From NCBI RefSeq assembly GCF_001439685.1, contig NZ_JYLH01000002.1, forward strand, positions 558,001-622,000: DNA of 64,000 nt, read 5' to 3'. This document shows positions 52,806 to 61,329 of this stretch, in pieces; positions within the stretch are counted from its first letter, which is position 1, and every line of letters starts with the position of its first letter. Position numbers and translations under genes: made by a program. Source of the stretch: Pseudomonas libanensis. Lineage in GTDB: Bacteria > Pseudomonadota > Gammaproteobacteria > Pseudomonadales > Pseudomonadaceae. The notes below the pieces were generated by a model. It saw only the letters and a program-made list of their open reading frames with translations. It was not told the origin of the DNA and did not search any database.

Positions 52806-53192
52806 TCAGGCAAAACGCTGAGCCACTACCAGCCGGCCCGGCCCGGCAATGAGGAGGCTGGTAAAGATGATCAACAGCAGCCAGCCGAACTGCCCCTCGA
52901 ACAGCGTCCACTCCGGGTGCACCACCAGCAAGGCGATGACCAGCACCGCCAGGATCGGCAGGCAGGCCAGACGCACCAGCACGCCCGCGATGATCAGCAG
53001 CGGGCACAGCACCTCGGCGAAAATCGCCAGCAGCAAGGTGACCTGGGCCCCAAGATGAAACGGGTCTTCGATCAGCTTCAACTGTTCGCCGTAGTTGAGC
53101 AATTTGGGCAGCCCATGTACCCACAGCAGGAACAGCGCCCCGCTGGCCCGCAGGAATAACAGCCCGATATCCTGATTTCTTGCTTCGTTCAT
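52806..53192 (-). CDS. DoxX-family membrane protein
   Basis: 128-residue integral membrane protein with four hydrophobic segments: ARNQDIGLLFLRASGALFLLWVHGLPKLLNYGEQL, QVTLLLAIFAEVLCPLLIIAGVLVRLACLPILAVLVIALLVVHPEW, GWLLLIIFTSLLIAGPG. This is the DoxX pattern (respiratory/thiosulfate-linked membrane proteins of mixed function). The ATG at 53192 has AGGTGG upstream. Divergent from the quinone oxidoreductase gene; a redox link is possible but not shown. Confidence 0.82.
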   Translation of the reverse strand: MNEARNQDIGLLFLRASGALFLLWVHGLPKLLNYGEQLKLIEDPFHLGAQVTLLLAIFAEVLCPLLIIAGVLVRLACLPILAVLVIALLVVHPEWTLFEGQFGWLLLIIFTSLLIAGPGRLVVAQRFA

Positions 53193-53400
53193 AGACCACC
53201 TGTGTCCGTCGACAATGACTGACCGCAGTGTCTCCAATGCCGCGCTGGCGCGCTTGCAGGCATGTGCTGACCTCGAACCATCGAGGTTTCGATCGCCCCA
53301 GGCGGGTTGCATTGCCAGGGGAACCCGGCATCATCTGGCTGAACCGCCGACCGTTCGCCGCGGTCCCAACTCACACGTTCATCGTTACAGGAACTCATCC

Positions 53401-54399
53401 ATGACGCTCCCCCAAGAAATGACCCTGATCGAAATCACCGCCCCTGGCGGCCCCGACGTCCTGCAGCCACGTCGCGCAGACGTGCCGGTGGCCGGGCCAG
53501 GCGAGATTCTGATTCGCGTGCACGCCGCCGGGGTCAACCGCCCCGATGCTTTGCAACGCGCCGGCAAATACCCAATGAAACCTGGCATGAATCCTATTCC
53601 AGGGCTGGAAGTGGCCGGTGAGGTGGTGGCACTGGGTACGGGTGTGACCGAATACCACCTGGGCGACAAGGTCTGCGCCCTGACCAATGGCGGCGGCTAT
53701 GCACAGTTTTGCGCGGTGCCGGCCAGCCAGGCGCTGCCGATCCCTGCGGGCATGGACTGGATCCAGGCCGCTGCCGTGCCGGAAACTTTTTTCACGGTCT
53801 GGGCCAACCTGTTTGGCCTGGGCGGTGCGCACAAAGGCCAGCGCGCCTTGATCCACGGCGGCACCAGCGGCATCGGCACCACCGCGCTGATGCTTTGCCA
53901 GGAGTTCGGTATCCAAGCGTTTGCCACCGCCGGCAGCGCTGACAAATGCGCAGCGATTGCCAAGTTGGGCGCCACGCCGATCAACTACCGCGAACAGGCG
54001 TTTGCCGAGGTCATCGCCCAACAGACCGACGGCAAAGGCGTGAATGTGATCCTCGACATCATGGGGGCCTCATACCTGAACGACAACCTCAAGTCCCTGG
54101 GCATGGACGGCCACCTGGTGATGCTCGGCTTCCTCGGCGGCGGCAAGGCCCATGACGTCGACCTGCTGACCATCATGGCCAAACGCGCAGTGATCACCGG
54201 CTCGCTGCTGCGTGCCCGCACCCGCGACGAAAAGGCCGCGATTGCCGAGCAACTGCGCGAATACGTATGGCCGGTATTGAGCGCTGGACGCTGCCTGCCG
54301 ATCATCGACAAGGTCTACGAATACACCGACGCCGCCCAGGCCCATACACGGATGGAAGGTGGGGATCATATTGGCAAGATTGTGTTGCGGGTTGAGTGA
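53401..54399 (+). CDS. Zinc-free NADPH:quinone oxidoreductase (QOR family MDR)
   Basis: 332-residue medium-chain dehydrogenase of the quinone oxidoreductase group: VHAAGVNRPDALQRAGKYPMKPGMNPIPGLEVAGEVVALG, ALTNGGGYAQFCAVP, cofactor motif GQRALIHGGTSGIGTTALMLCQEFG (nucleotide-binding fold), and YREQAFAEVIAQQTDGKGVNVILDIMG. No zinc-binding residues are seen, as expected for QOR-type enzymes that reduce quinones or alkenals with NADPH. The ATG at 53401 has AGGAA upstream. Confidence 0.87.
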   Translation: MTLPQEMTLIEITAPGGPDVLQPRRADVPVAGPGEILIRVHAAGVNRPDALQRAGKYPMKPGMNPIPGLEVAGEVVALGTGVTEYHLGDKVCALTNGGGYAQFCAVPASQALPIPAGMDWIQAAAVPETFFTVWANLFGLGGAHKGQRALIHGGTSGIGTTALMLCQEFGIQAFATAGSADKCAAIAKLGATPINYREQAFAEVIAQQTDGKGVNVILDIMGASYLNDNLKSLGMDGHLVMLGFLGGGKAHDVDLLTIMAKRAVITGSLLRARTRDEKAAIAEQLREYVWPVLSAGRCLPIIDKVYEYTDAAQAHTRMEGGDHIGKIVLRVE

Positions 54400-54452
54400 G
54401 ACCTTTCTCAATCCTTGGCGACCGGCTTAGATTGACGGTACTCGGTACAAAT

Positions 54453-55023
54453 GTGGGAGGGGGCTTGCCCCGATAGCCATAGGTATCTACACAACTCTGT
54501 AGCGCTCAACGGTAACCACGATGCGAAGCGAGCCGCTCTTGATCTTGATCTCAGGCGGCCCCCCAAATCACTGGCGGATTACGGGCACACCGAGCCTAGG
54601 CGAGGTGCCGAGTGGTGGGGCAAGAGCCCTTTGGTTACTTTGGGGCTCTTTTCCAAAGTGACCCGCTGTCAGAGCGGAACCCTAAGTGGCCGTTACCGCA
54701 GGAATGGATATGTACCCGGTATAGCTGTGTCGCCTGCCAGGCCGCCTTCGCGAGCAAGCCCGCTCCCACAGTTTGATTGCGGGGTGTCAGGTAGATTGGC
54801 ATCGGCTGGCAGGCCGTCATCGCAGGCAAGCCAGCTCCCACATTTGGATCGCGGTGCGTCAGCTAGATCAGCGTCGGCTGTCAGGCCGTCACGGGAGCAA
54901 GCTCCCTCGCCACAGATTTAGCCTCGTGCCGAAGTTGTGTAGATACCTATGCCCCGATAGCGGTGGGTCAGCCAACATCGATGTTGGCTGGGCTGACGTC
55001 TTCGGGGCAAGCCCCCTCCCACA
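54453..55023. repeat. REPIN (paired REP units) interrupted by a MITE-like element
   Basis: A REP unit (tgtgggagggggcttgccccgatagc, about 54452-54477) is split by the 474-bp element and resumes at 54952 with ccccgatagcggtgggtcag. A perfect 22-bp palindrome at 54969-54990 (arms CAGCCAACATC) follows, and then the inverted REP arm ggggcaagccccctcccaca ending at 55022. The stretch 54400-55034 between quinone oxidoreductase and Old Yellow Enzyme holds only this. Confidence 0.65.
54478..54951 (+). mobile_element. MITE-like element, copy 2 (474 bp)
   Basis: Bounded by CATAGGTATCTACACAACT (54478-54496) and its exact reverse complement (54933-54951). Flanked by a perfect 10-bp direct repeat CCCCGATAGC (54468-54477 and 54952-54961) that belongs to the REP unit it interrupts. 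The interior is homologous to the reverse complement of copy 1: a shared block from ggtaaccacgatgcgaagcg onward, then the hairpin at 54633-54663, then three REP-like units instead of two. It lacks the extra block of about 100 bp found in copy 1. No transposase is encoded. Confidence 0.75.
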
Positions 55024-55034
55024 TAGTGCGCGTA

Positions 55035-56165
55035 TCACTCTGGTTCGGCATACACCGGATAATCCACATACCCCGCCTGCGTCCCGCCATACAAACCCTC
55101 TGCCTTCAACGCATTCAACGGCCAGCCATTGAAAATCCGCTGGGGCAAGTCAGGGTTGGCAATGAAGGGCCGCCCGAATGCGATCAGGTCCGCCAGCCCG
55201 GCCTCGACCAGTCGAGCACCGCGCTCGGCGGTGTAGCGGCCGGCGTAGATGATCCTGCCGCTGAAGGTACTGCGCACCGCCTGGCGAAAGGTCTCGGGCA
55301 GGTCGGGGGCGTTTTCCCAGTCGGCTTCGGCGATGGACACATAGGCGATGCCCGACGCTTCCAGCACCTTGATCGCTTCGATATAGGTGTGGTGCGGGTC
55401 TTCCTCTACCAGGCCGATGTAGACCCGGTCCTGGTCGGTGCCACTGAACAACGGCGAAAAGCGCACGCCCAGGCGCTCAGGCCCGACCACCTTGCACACG
55501 GCCTCAACAATCTCGCGCAGCAAACGCAGACGATTGTCCAGCGAGCCGCCGTATTCGTCTTCACGAATGTTGGAATGGGCCGAGATGAACTGGTTGACCA
55601 GGTAGCCGTTGGCCGCGTGGATTTCCACGCCATCGAACCCGGCATCCAGGGCATTGCGTGCGGCCTGGGCGTAGTGCCCAACCAACTCTTCGATCTCCAG
55701 CCTCGTGAGCGCCCGGGGCACAGGGGGTTGCACCAGCTCCCCGACACCCGGGCCTGTTTCGATAAAGGCCTTGGCTTGCAACGCCGGCAGCGCCGAGGGT
55801 GCTACCGGCGCGGTGCCATTGGGCTGCAAGGCGTTATGGGACACTCGCCCTACATGCCACAACTGGGCAAAGATCACCCCACCCTCGGCATGCACCGCCG
55901 TCGTGACCTTGCGCCAGCCATCGATCTGCGCCGGGCTATGGATACCTGGCGTCCAGGCGTAACCCTGGCCACGGGGCTCGATCTGCGTGCCCTCGCTGAC
56001 CATGAAGCCGGCACTGGCGCGCTGGCGGTAATACTCGGCCATCAGGTCGGTGGCGATATCCCCCGGTTGGGCGCTGCGCTGGCGTGTCAGGGGCGGCAGC
56101 ACGATGCGATTGTTCAAGCGGTGATGCCCCAGTTTTATCGGGGTGTTCAAGATGCAGTCAGGCAT
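55035..56165 (-). CDS. nemA: Old Yellow Enzyme family alkene reductase (NemA-like)
   Basis: 376-residue FMN enzyme that reduces activated alkenes and nitro compounds with NAD(P)H. Features: LNNRIVLPPLTRQRSAQPGDIATDLMAEYYRQRASAGFMVSEGTQI, FAQLWHVGRVSH, FDGVEIHAANGYLVNQFISAHSNIREDEYGGSLDNRLRLLREIVEAV (substrate His-Ala-Ala-Asn site), IIYAGRYTAERGARLVEAGLADLIAFGRPFIANPDLP. The ATG at 56165 fits the OYE start. Third gene of a TetR-DJ-1-OYE operon; the NemR box at 57564 suggests induction by electrophiles. Confidence 0.88.
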   Translation of the reverse strand: MPDCILNTPIKLGHHRLNNRIVLPPLTRQRSAQPGDIATDLMAEYYRQRASAGFMVSEGTQIEPRGQGYAWTPGIHSPAQIDGWRKVTTAVHAEGGVIFAQLWHVGRVSHNALQPNGTAPVAPSALPALQAKAFIETGPGVGELVQPPVPRALTRLEIEELVGHYAQAARNALDAGFDGVEIHAANGYLVNQFISAHSNIREDEYGGSLDNRLRLLREIVEAVCKVVGPERLGVRFSPLFSGTDQDRVYIGLVEEDPHHTYIEAIKVLEASGIAYVSIAEADWENAPDLPETFRQAVRSTFSGRIIYAGRYTAERGARLVEAGLADLIAFGRPFIANPDLPQRIFNGWPLNALKAEGLYGGTQAGYVDYPVYAEPE

Positions 56166-56242
56166 GGGTAGTCCAAATTCAGGGCGAACGAAAACAGTGG
56201 CGACTCCTGGGAGTCGCCAAATGCACATAGCGGTTGGTTGAC

Positions 56243-56920
56243 TTAAGCGATGAGGGTCAGCAGGGCCTTGGCCACTTCGCTGGAGCTACCGGGGTTCTGC
56301 CCGGTCACCAGCAAGCCATCGACGATCACGAAAGACTGCCAGTCGGTGCCCTTCTCATACTTGCCGCCCAACTTCCTGAATTCATCTTCAATCAGGAACG
56401 GCACCACATCGGTCAACTCCACCGCCGCTTCTTCCGAGTTGGAGAACCCGGTCACACGGCGGCCCTTGATCAACGGCTCTGCGTTGACCGCCTTGACGTG
56501 ACGCAAGGCACCCGGGGCATGGCAGACAAAGCCGATGGGCTTGCCGGCCCGTTCGAACGACTCGATCAGCGCGATGGACACCGGCGACTCCGCCAAATCC
56601 CACAACGGGCCGTGGCCACCTGGGTAGAACACCGTATCGAAGTCGTTGGCGTTGACGGTGTCCAACTTGACGGTGGTGGCCAGGGCCTGTTGCGCCGCAG
56701 GGTCGGCGGCGAAGCGACGGGTTTGCTCGGTCTGGAAGTCCGGCAGGTCGCTGACCGGGTCCAATGGCGGCTGGCCGCCGGCCGGGGAAGCCAGCACCAC
56801 CTCGGCGCCGGCGTCCTTGAAGGCATAATAGGGTGCGGCAAATTCTTCGAGCCAGAAGCCGGTCTTGCGCCCGGTATCGCCAAGCTGGTCGTGAGAGGTC
56901 AGTACCATTAATACGTTCAT
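56243..56920 (-). CDS. DJ-1/PfpI family protein (type 1 glutamine amidotransferase-like)
   Basis: 225-residue protein of the DJ-1/PfpI superfamily in the Hsp31/glyoxalase III-like group. The nucleophile is C133 in GFVCHAPGALR with H134 next to it and E26 (WLEEFAAPYYAF) as the probable acid. It likely acts as a glutathione-independent glyoxalase or repairs glycated proteins, protecting from methylglyoxal. Its start overlaps the TetR stop by four bases. The operon therefore links an electrophile sensor to two detoxifying enzymes. Confidence 0.85.
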   Translation of the reverse strand: MNVLMVLTSHDQLGDTGRKTGFWLEEFAAPYYAFKDAGAEVVLASPAGGQPPLDPVSDLPDFQTEQTRRFAADPAAQQALATTVKLDTVNANDFDTVFYPGGHGPLWDLAESPVSIALIESFERAGKPIGFVCHAPGALRHVKAVNAEPLIKGRRVTGFSNSEEAAVELTDVVPFLIEDEFRKLGGKYEKGTDWQSFVIVDGLLVTGQNPGSSSEVAKALLTLIA

Positions 56921-57546
56921 TTTCCAATGCCTCGATCAAAGTGGGTAACAGGGTTTTCAGGGCCGCCCAACAACTGTCGGGTCAGCAGCAGCGCCTCGGC
57001 GAACGGCGCAGTGGTACGGGTAATCTTGGCCATGACGCTGGTTCCCAACCACAGCGCATACAGGCGTTGGGCGAGGCTTTCGGGGGCTTGCTCGAAGGTG
57101 AGCGAGCCGTCTTCCACGCCGCGTTGCAGGGCTACGGCGAGCAATTCGATGGTGCGTGCAGTACCGCGTAGCAGGGCCAACCGCATCGGCTCTGACAGGT
57201 CCGAGACCTCGGCGCCCAGTTTGACGGCCAGGCATTTGCCGGCGTCGGTGCAGCCGGTGTGGTTGTCGATCCAGCGTTGCCAATAGCGCATCAGCTTGGC
57301 GTAGTGGGATAACCCCGGCTGATCGAACAGAGCCTGCATGCCTTGGACGTAATGGTCGAAATAGGTATCGAGCAACACCACACCGAACGCATCCTTGGAA
57401 TCGAAGTAGTGATAAAACGAGCCCTTGGGCACTTCGGCAGCCTGCAGGATTTCGTTCAAGCCCACTGCGGAAAATCCCTTGGCACCGACAATCGATTGCC
57501 CACGTTCCAGAATCGCCTGCCGTGCACTTTTGCTTGGGTGGTTCAT
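56917..57546 (-). CDS. nemR: TetR-family repressor, NemR-like
   Basis: 209-residue repressor. HTH: ILERGQSIVGAKGFSAVGLNEILQAAEVPKGSFYHYFDSKDAFGVVLLD (TetR signature). The C-terminal sensor domain has a cysteine pair in HTGCTDAGKCLAVKLGAEVSD, in the region where NemR uses cysteines to sense electrophiles (C106 in E. coli). The ATG at 57546 (MNHPSKSA) is chosen; an ATG at 57558 is possible. It heads the TetR-DJ-1-OYE operon and has a NemR-like palindrome 18 bases upstream. Confidence 0.78.
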   Translation of the reverse strand: MNHPSKSARQAILERGQSIVGAKGFSAVGLNEILQAAEVPKGSFYHYFDSKDAFGVVLLDTYFDHYVQGMQALFDQPGLSHYAKLMRYWQRWIDNHTGCTDAGKCLAVKLGAEVSDLSEPMRLALLRGTARTIELLAVALQRGVEDGSLTFEQAPESLAQRLYALWLGTSVMAKITRTTAPFAEALLLTRQLLGGPENPVTHFDRGIGK

Positions 57547-57563
57547 GCTTGACCTCATCCGAT

Positions 57564-57578
57564 TAGACCAGTCGTCTA
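57564..57578. promoter_or_regulatory. NemR-type operator palindrome
   Basis: TAGAC-CAGTC-GTCTA at 57564-57578 is a perfect 5-bp inverted repeat, resembling the NemR box TAGACC-N4-GGTCTA. It lies 18 bases upstream of the TetR start, where autoregulation of the nemR-DJ-1-nemA operon is expected. Confidence 0.6.
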
Positions 57579-57719
57579 GTTCGTTGGGGCCATGTTAGGC
57601 AGCGAGGCAACGGCTCACAATGTCATATCCGCAAGGATTCCGGACATGGGCCAAAGTCGGTTGCCGTTTACCTGGCACACGCCGACAATTGCCTCTACCC
57701 CGCCCCTTGGAGAGATGCA

Positions 57720-58658
57720 ATGCACAGCGTTGCGCTGATGGTTTACCCGAATTTCCAATCCTTGAGCCTCAGCCTGGGCTCGGTGTTCGAGTGCGCCAAC
57801 CTGCTGCGCGGTGAGCCGGCCTACGAGTTTCACCTGGTATCGGAAAGCGGCGGCGCGGTGATGACCTCCCAGGGCTTTTCGGTGAACACCACGGCGATCC
57901 GGCCAGAGGGCTACGACACCCTGATCGTCAGCGGTTACCTGGAGTTTCGCCTGCCGGAGGCTAACCTGCTGGAGCTGGTCAAGGCGGCGTCGGCTCAATC
58001 GCGGCGCGTGGCCTCATTGTGCATGGGCATTTTCGTGCTGGCCGAGGCCGGTTTGCTGGAAGGCAAGCGCACTACCACCCACTGGATCCACGCGCCGGCG
58101 TTTCGCAAGCGCTACCCGGATATCCGCCTGGAAGAAGACAAGCTGTTCGTGGTGGACGGCCAGGTGTGGACCGGCGCCGGCATGAGCGCCGGGGTTGACC
58201 TGGCGTTGGCCATGGTGGAGAACGACCTGGGCAGCGACCTCGCCCGGCGCATCGCACGCAAGCTGGTGATCGCCCAGCGCCGCGGCAGCGAGCAATCGCA
58301 ACTGTCGGCCTTGCTGGAACTGGACCCCAAGTCAGATCGCGTGCAACTGGCCCTGGCCTATGCCCGTGAAAACCTCACCCACGATTTATCGGTAGAAGCC
58401 CTGGCCGACGTCGCCCGGCTCAGCCCGCGCCAGTTCAGCCGGGTGTTTCGTGAAGAAACCGGGCAGACCCCGGCCAAGGCCATCGAAGCCCTGCGGGTGG
58501 AAGCGGCGCGGGCGATGATGGAAACCAGCCGTCACCCCGTGGAAGTGGTGGCCCGCGAAACCGGCTTTGGTGATCGCGAGCGCATGCGCCAGGCGTTTCT
58601 CAGGGCCTTCGGGCAACCGCCCCAGGCGATGCAGCAGGTGTTGTTCAATCCGGGCTAG
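57720..58658 (+). CDS. GlxA/FtrA-type AraC-family regulator (DJ-1-like sensor)
   Basis: 312-residue regulator. N-terminal DJ-1/PfpI-like sensor (VALMVYPNFQSLSLSLGSVFECANLL...VSGYLEFRLPEA...VASLCMGIFVLAEAGLLEGKRTTTHW) with the conserved CMG nucleophile-elbow position, and a C-terminal AraC HTH (HDLSVEALADVARLSPRQFSRVFREETGQTPAKAIEALRVEAARAMM). Members regulate amino acid, betaine or aldehyde catabolism; the ligand here is unknown. GGAGAG precedes the ATG. It is divergent from the nemR operon, so it may respond to related stress. Confidence 0.83.
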   Translation: MHSVALMVYPNFQSLSLSLGSVFECANLLRGEPAYEFHLVSESGGAVMTSQGFSVNTTAIRPEGYDTLIVSGYLEFRLPEANLLELVKAASAQSRRVASLCMGIFVLAEAGLLEGKRTTTHWIHAPAFRKRYPDIRLEEDKLFVVDGQVWTGAGMSAGVDLALAMVENDLGSDLARRIARKLVIAQRRGSEQSQLSALLELDPKSDRVQLALAYARENLTHDLSVEALADVARLSPRQFSRVFREETGQTPAKAIEALRVEAARAMMETSRHPVEVVARETGFGDRERMRQAFLRAFGQPPQAMQQVLFNPG

Positions 58659-58687
58659 GGGCGTAGCCGAGTTGTGGGCGTTCGAAC

Positions 58688-58715
58688 TGTGGGAGGAGGC
58701 TTGCTCCCTCCCACA
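58688..58715. repeat. REP-like hairpin
   Basis: TGTGGGAGG and CCTCCCACA arms enclose aggcttgctc, a clean single REP unit in the gap between the GlxA-type regulator and the GNAT gene. Confidence 0.75.
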
Positions 58716-58760
58716 TTTTGGTTACGGTGCGCAGCCTTCAATCTCAGCAATACCAGCTCG

Positions 58761-59267
58761 TCAGTGCAGCGAAACCCGGGTAATCAGGTAGCTCACCAAC
58801 TGCGGCTCATCCTCCAGCTCGATCATCTGCACCGGGCGCGGCAGGGTATCCAGCACGGTGCGCCAGAACGCCTGGGACACTTCGTCCTGATCATAGAAAC
58901 GCACCAGCCAATTGGCCTCTGCGCTGCACAGCACCTGGCTGGCGATGGCGCGGCCGATGCCCTTGCGGCGGTAGCGCTTGAGGATAAACAGGTCGGCCAG
59001 TTCCAAGGCGTCGATGCCCGGCAGTTCGCTGCCTTCGATCAACAGGAAACCGGCGATATAACCATCGACCAGCAACAGATTGGCGCTCCACTGCGGGTCG
59101 TTCCAGTAGCGGGCCAGGTGCTCGTCATGAATATAGAAACGGCCATCGGCCTCGACATCTTCCTGTTCCCAGTCCGAAGACTCGTAGGCGTAGTACTGAT
59201 AGAGATTGCGGATCAACTCGGCGTCTTCAGGGCCGGTCTGGATCAATTCGACGGTGGTTTCAGGCAT
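58761..59267 (-). CDS. GNAT-family N-acetyltransferase
   Basis: 168-residue acetyl-CoA-dependent acetyltransferase: ELIQTGPEDAELIRNLYQYYAYESSDWEQ at the start and the acetyl-CoA loop LADLFILKRYRRKGIGRAIASQVL (RRKGIG). Substrate unknown. The ATG at 59267 (MPETTVEL) has CGAGAG upstream; an in-frame ATG at 59399 runs into the uppP promoter. Divergent from uppP. Confidence 0.83.
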   Translation of the reverse strand: MPETTVELIQTGPEDAELIRNLYQYYAYESSDWEQEDVEADGRFYIHDEHLARYWNDPQWSANLLLVDGYIAGFLLIEGSELPGIDALELADLFILKRYRRKGIGRAIASQVLCSAEANWLVRFYDQDEVSQAFWRTVLDTLPRPVQMIELEDEPQLVSYLITRVSLH

Positions 59268-59447
59268 GGGGCTCTCGGTGAAAAAACGCAGGGCGCCATT
59301 GTTCACAAAAGTGCCGGTCACGCCAATGAATTGTCGAATCCTTTCTGTTGGCTGAACCGATTGCAGATAGCGCTTGCCCGGACCAATTTTCTGAAACATT
59401 TAGAATAAACTTCGCCGGTTTCCACCTTTTGCTCAAGGACTTTTACT

Positions 59448-60320
59448 TTGACCAACGTCTGTACCGCCGGCCTGGATGTCGGCTTTGCCTCCCTGGATTA
59501 CCTGCAGATCTTCATCCTGGGGGTGATCCAGGGCATTACCGAATTGCTACCGGTGTCGTCCACAGCGCATATGCGCGTGGTGCCCGCCCTGCTCGGCTGG
59601 CAAGACCCGGGCTCGGCATTTTGCGCAGCCATGCAATTGGCGGCGCTGGCGGCGGTGGTCAGTTACTTCTGGCGGGATGTGCGCCAAGTCACCACCGGCA
59701 GCATCAGCGCGGTACGCCGGGGCGACTATAACGACCCGTGGTTCAAGCTGGCGGTGGCGATTGTGCTGGCGACACTCCCGATCGGCATTGCCGGGCTGGC
59801 CTTGTCTTCGACCCTGAATACCTGCAACTCGCCATTGCGCGGGCTGATGGTGATCGGCATTGCCTGTGTGGTGATGGCGATATTGCTGGCGCTGGCCGAA
59901 GTGCGCGCCCGCCACACCCGCGACGTCGGCCAGATGCGCCTGCGCGATGCGCTGATCGTGGGGGTGGCGCAGATCGGCGCGCTGATTCCCGGGGTATCGC
60001 GTTCGGGCTCCACGCTGACCGCAGCGCTGTTCCTGAATTTCAAACGCGAAGAAGCGGCGCGTTTTTCCTTCCTGCTGGGTCTGCCGGCCATCGCCCTGGC
60101 CGGTTTGAAAGAACTGTGGGTGCTGCTGCACGCCGACATGCCCGCCCACGCCTGGCCGCATTTGATCTTCGGCCTGGTGGTGGCGAGCATCTCGGCGTTC
60201 TTCGCGATTTGGGGCCTGATGAAGTTCCTGGAGCGCTTCTCCACCTGGCCGTTCGTGATCTACCGTGCGCTGCTGGGAGTCTTCCTGATTGTGGCGGTCA
60301 GCACCGGGTTGTTGAGTTAA
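59448..60320 (+). CDS. uppP: Undecaprenyl-diphosphatase (UppP/BacA)
   Basis: 290-residue membrane phosphatase recycling the lipid carrier for peptidoglycan synthesis. Key motifs: GVIQGITELLPVSSTAHM (about 25-42) with the usual E and S residues, and GVSRSGSTLTAALFLNF. It starts with TTG at 59448, as no ATG lies near the family start, with AAGGAC upstream. It overlaps the convergent DyP peroxidase gene by four bases. Probably monocistronic and housekeeping. Confidence 0.9.
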   Translation: MTNVCTAGLDVGFASLDYLQIFILGVIQGITELLPVSSTAHMRVVPALLGWQDPGSAFCAAMQLAALAAVVSYFWRDVRQVTTGSISAVRRGDYNDPWFKLAVAIVLATLPIGIAGLALSSTLNTCNSPLRGLMVIGIACVVMAILLALAEVRARHTRDVGQMRLRDALIVGVAQIGALIPGVSRSGSTLTAALFLNFKREEAARFSFLLGLPAIALAGLKELWVLLHADMPAHAWPHLIFGLVVASISAFFAIWGLMKFLERFSTWPFVIYRALLGVFLIVAVSTGLLS

Positions 60321-61279
60321 GCCGTCGGTTCGCGGTCGGCCAGCGCTTCGAGCAGGTCGGCCGAGGGCACGAAGAACAAGCCACCGGTCACTGCCGTACT
60401 GAAGTCGAGCAAGCGGTCATAGTTGCCGACCGGGCGGCCGACGAACATGTTTTCCAGCATCTGCTCCAGCGGCTGCGGCGAGCGCGCGTAGCCGATGAAG
60501 TAGGTGCCGAACTCGCCGGCGCCCGGGCGGCCGAAGGGCATGTTGTCGCGCAGGATCTTCACTTCCTCACCGTTCTCGTCCGTGATGACGGTCAAGGCGC
60601 TGTGGGAGTTGCTCGGCTTGGCTTCTTCGTCCAGTTCGATATCCGCCAGCTTGGTGCGCCCGATCACCTTCTCCTGGGCTTCTACCGTCAAGCTATTCCA
60701 GGCGTTCATGTTGTGCAGGTATTTCTGCACCAGCACGTAGCTGCCGCCCTCGAATTGAGGATCTTCGTCACCGACCAGGGTGAATCTTTCGGCCTTGCGC
60801 CCTACCGGGTTTTCGGTGCCGTCGACAAAACCGATGATGCTGCGCATATCGAAATAGCGGAAACCCTGGACCTCATCCACCACCTTGACGCTATCGCCCA
60901 GGGCAGCCATCAGCTGGGTCGCCAGCTCGAAACACAGGTCCATCTGCTCGGCACGGATATGCAGCAGGATATCGCCAGGGGTCGACACCGCCTTGCGCCC
61001 TTCTACACCGAACTCACGAAACGGGTGCAGTGCTGCCGGGCGCGGGGCGCCGAACAGCCGGTCCCACGCATCCGAACCAAAGCCGCAGACGCAGGTCAGG
61101 TTGCCCGATGGCACGCGCTTGCCCACCGAACGCACAAGGCCAGCGATGTCGGCACACCAGCCACGCACGTTTTCAACCGCATCAGGGACCAGGGTGGCGA
61201 CCATGAAAATCGCGCTGCTGGTGATCGGGAGGCACACGGACTGCGGTTCGAGAGGCGGCTGGACAGGGCAGGTTTTCAT
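60317..61279 (-). CDS. Dyp-type haem peroxidase (YfeX-like)
   Basis: 320-residue peroxidase with the dye-decolourising-peroxidase signature GFVDGTENP (GxxDG, catalytic D153). The haem-ligand region includes PSNSHSALTV (proximal histidine near 226) and PGAGEFGTYFIGYARSP. No signal peptide is seen. It resembles the cytoplasmic YfeX/class P type that oxidises porphyrinogens or dyes with peroxide. It ends in a four-base overlap with the convergent uppP gene. Confidence 0.87.
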   Translation of the reverse strand: MKTCPVQPPLEPQSVCLPITSSAIFMVATLVPDAVENVRGWCADIAGLVRSVGKRVPSGNLTCVCGFGSDAWDRLFGAPRPAALHPFREFGVEGRKAVSTPGDILLHIRAEQMDLCFELATQLMAALGDSVKVVDEVQGFRYFDMRSIIGFVDGTENPVGRKAERFTLVGDEDPQFEGGSYVLVQKYLHNMNAWNSLTVEAQEKVIGRTKLADIELDEEAKPSNSHSALTVITDENGEEVKILRDNMPFGRPGAGEFGTYFIGYARSPQPLEQMLENMFVGRPVGNYDRLLDFSTAVTGGLFFVPSADLLEALADREPTA

Positions 61280-61329
61280 CAGGCGGATCCATAGGCTAAG
61301 GTCGGTTTGAACCGACGCAGGTTAGCAGA

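Noticed and set aside
54451..54921. Open frames with shared peptide RRPPKSLA.YGHTEP.RGAEWWGKS in both MITE-like copies (also 34768-35022, minus)
   Set aside because: The peptide is conserved because the DNA is conserved. The frames start and end differently, have no ribosome-binding sites and run through REP units, so I do not call genes.
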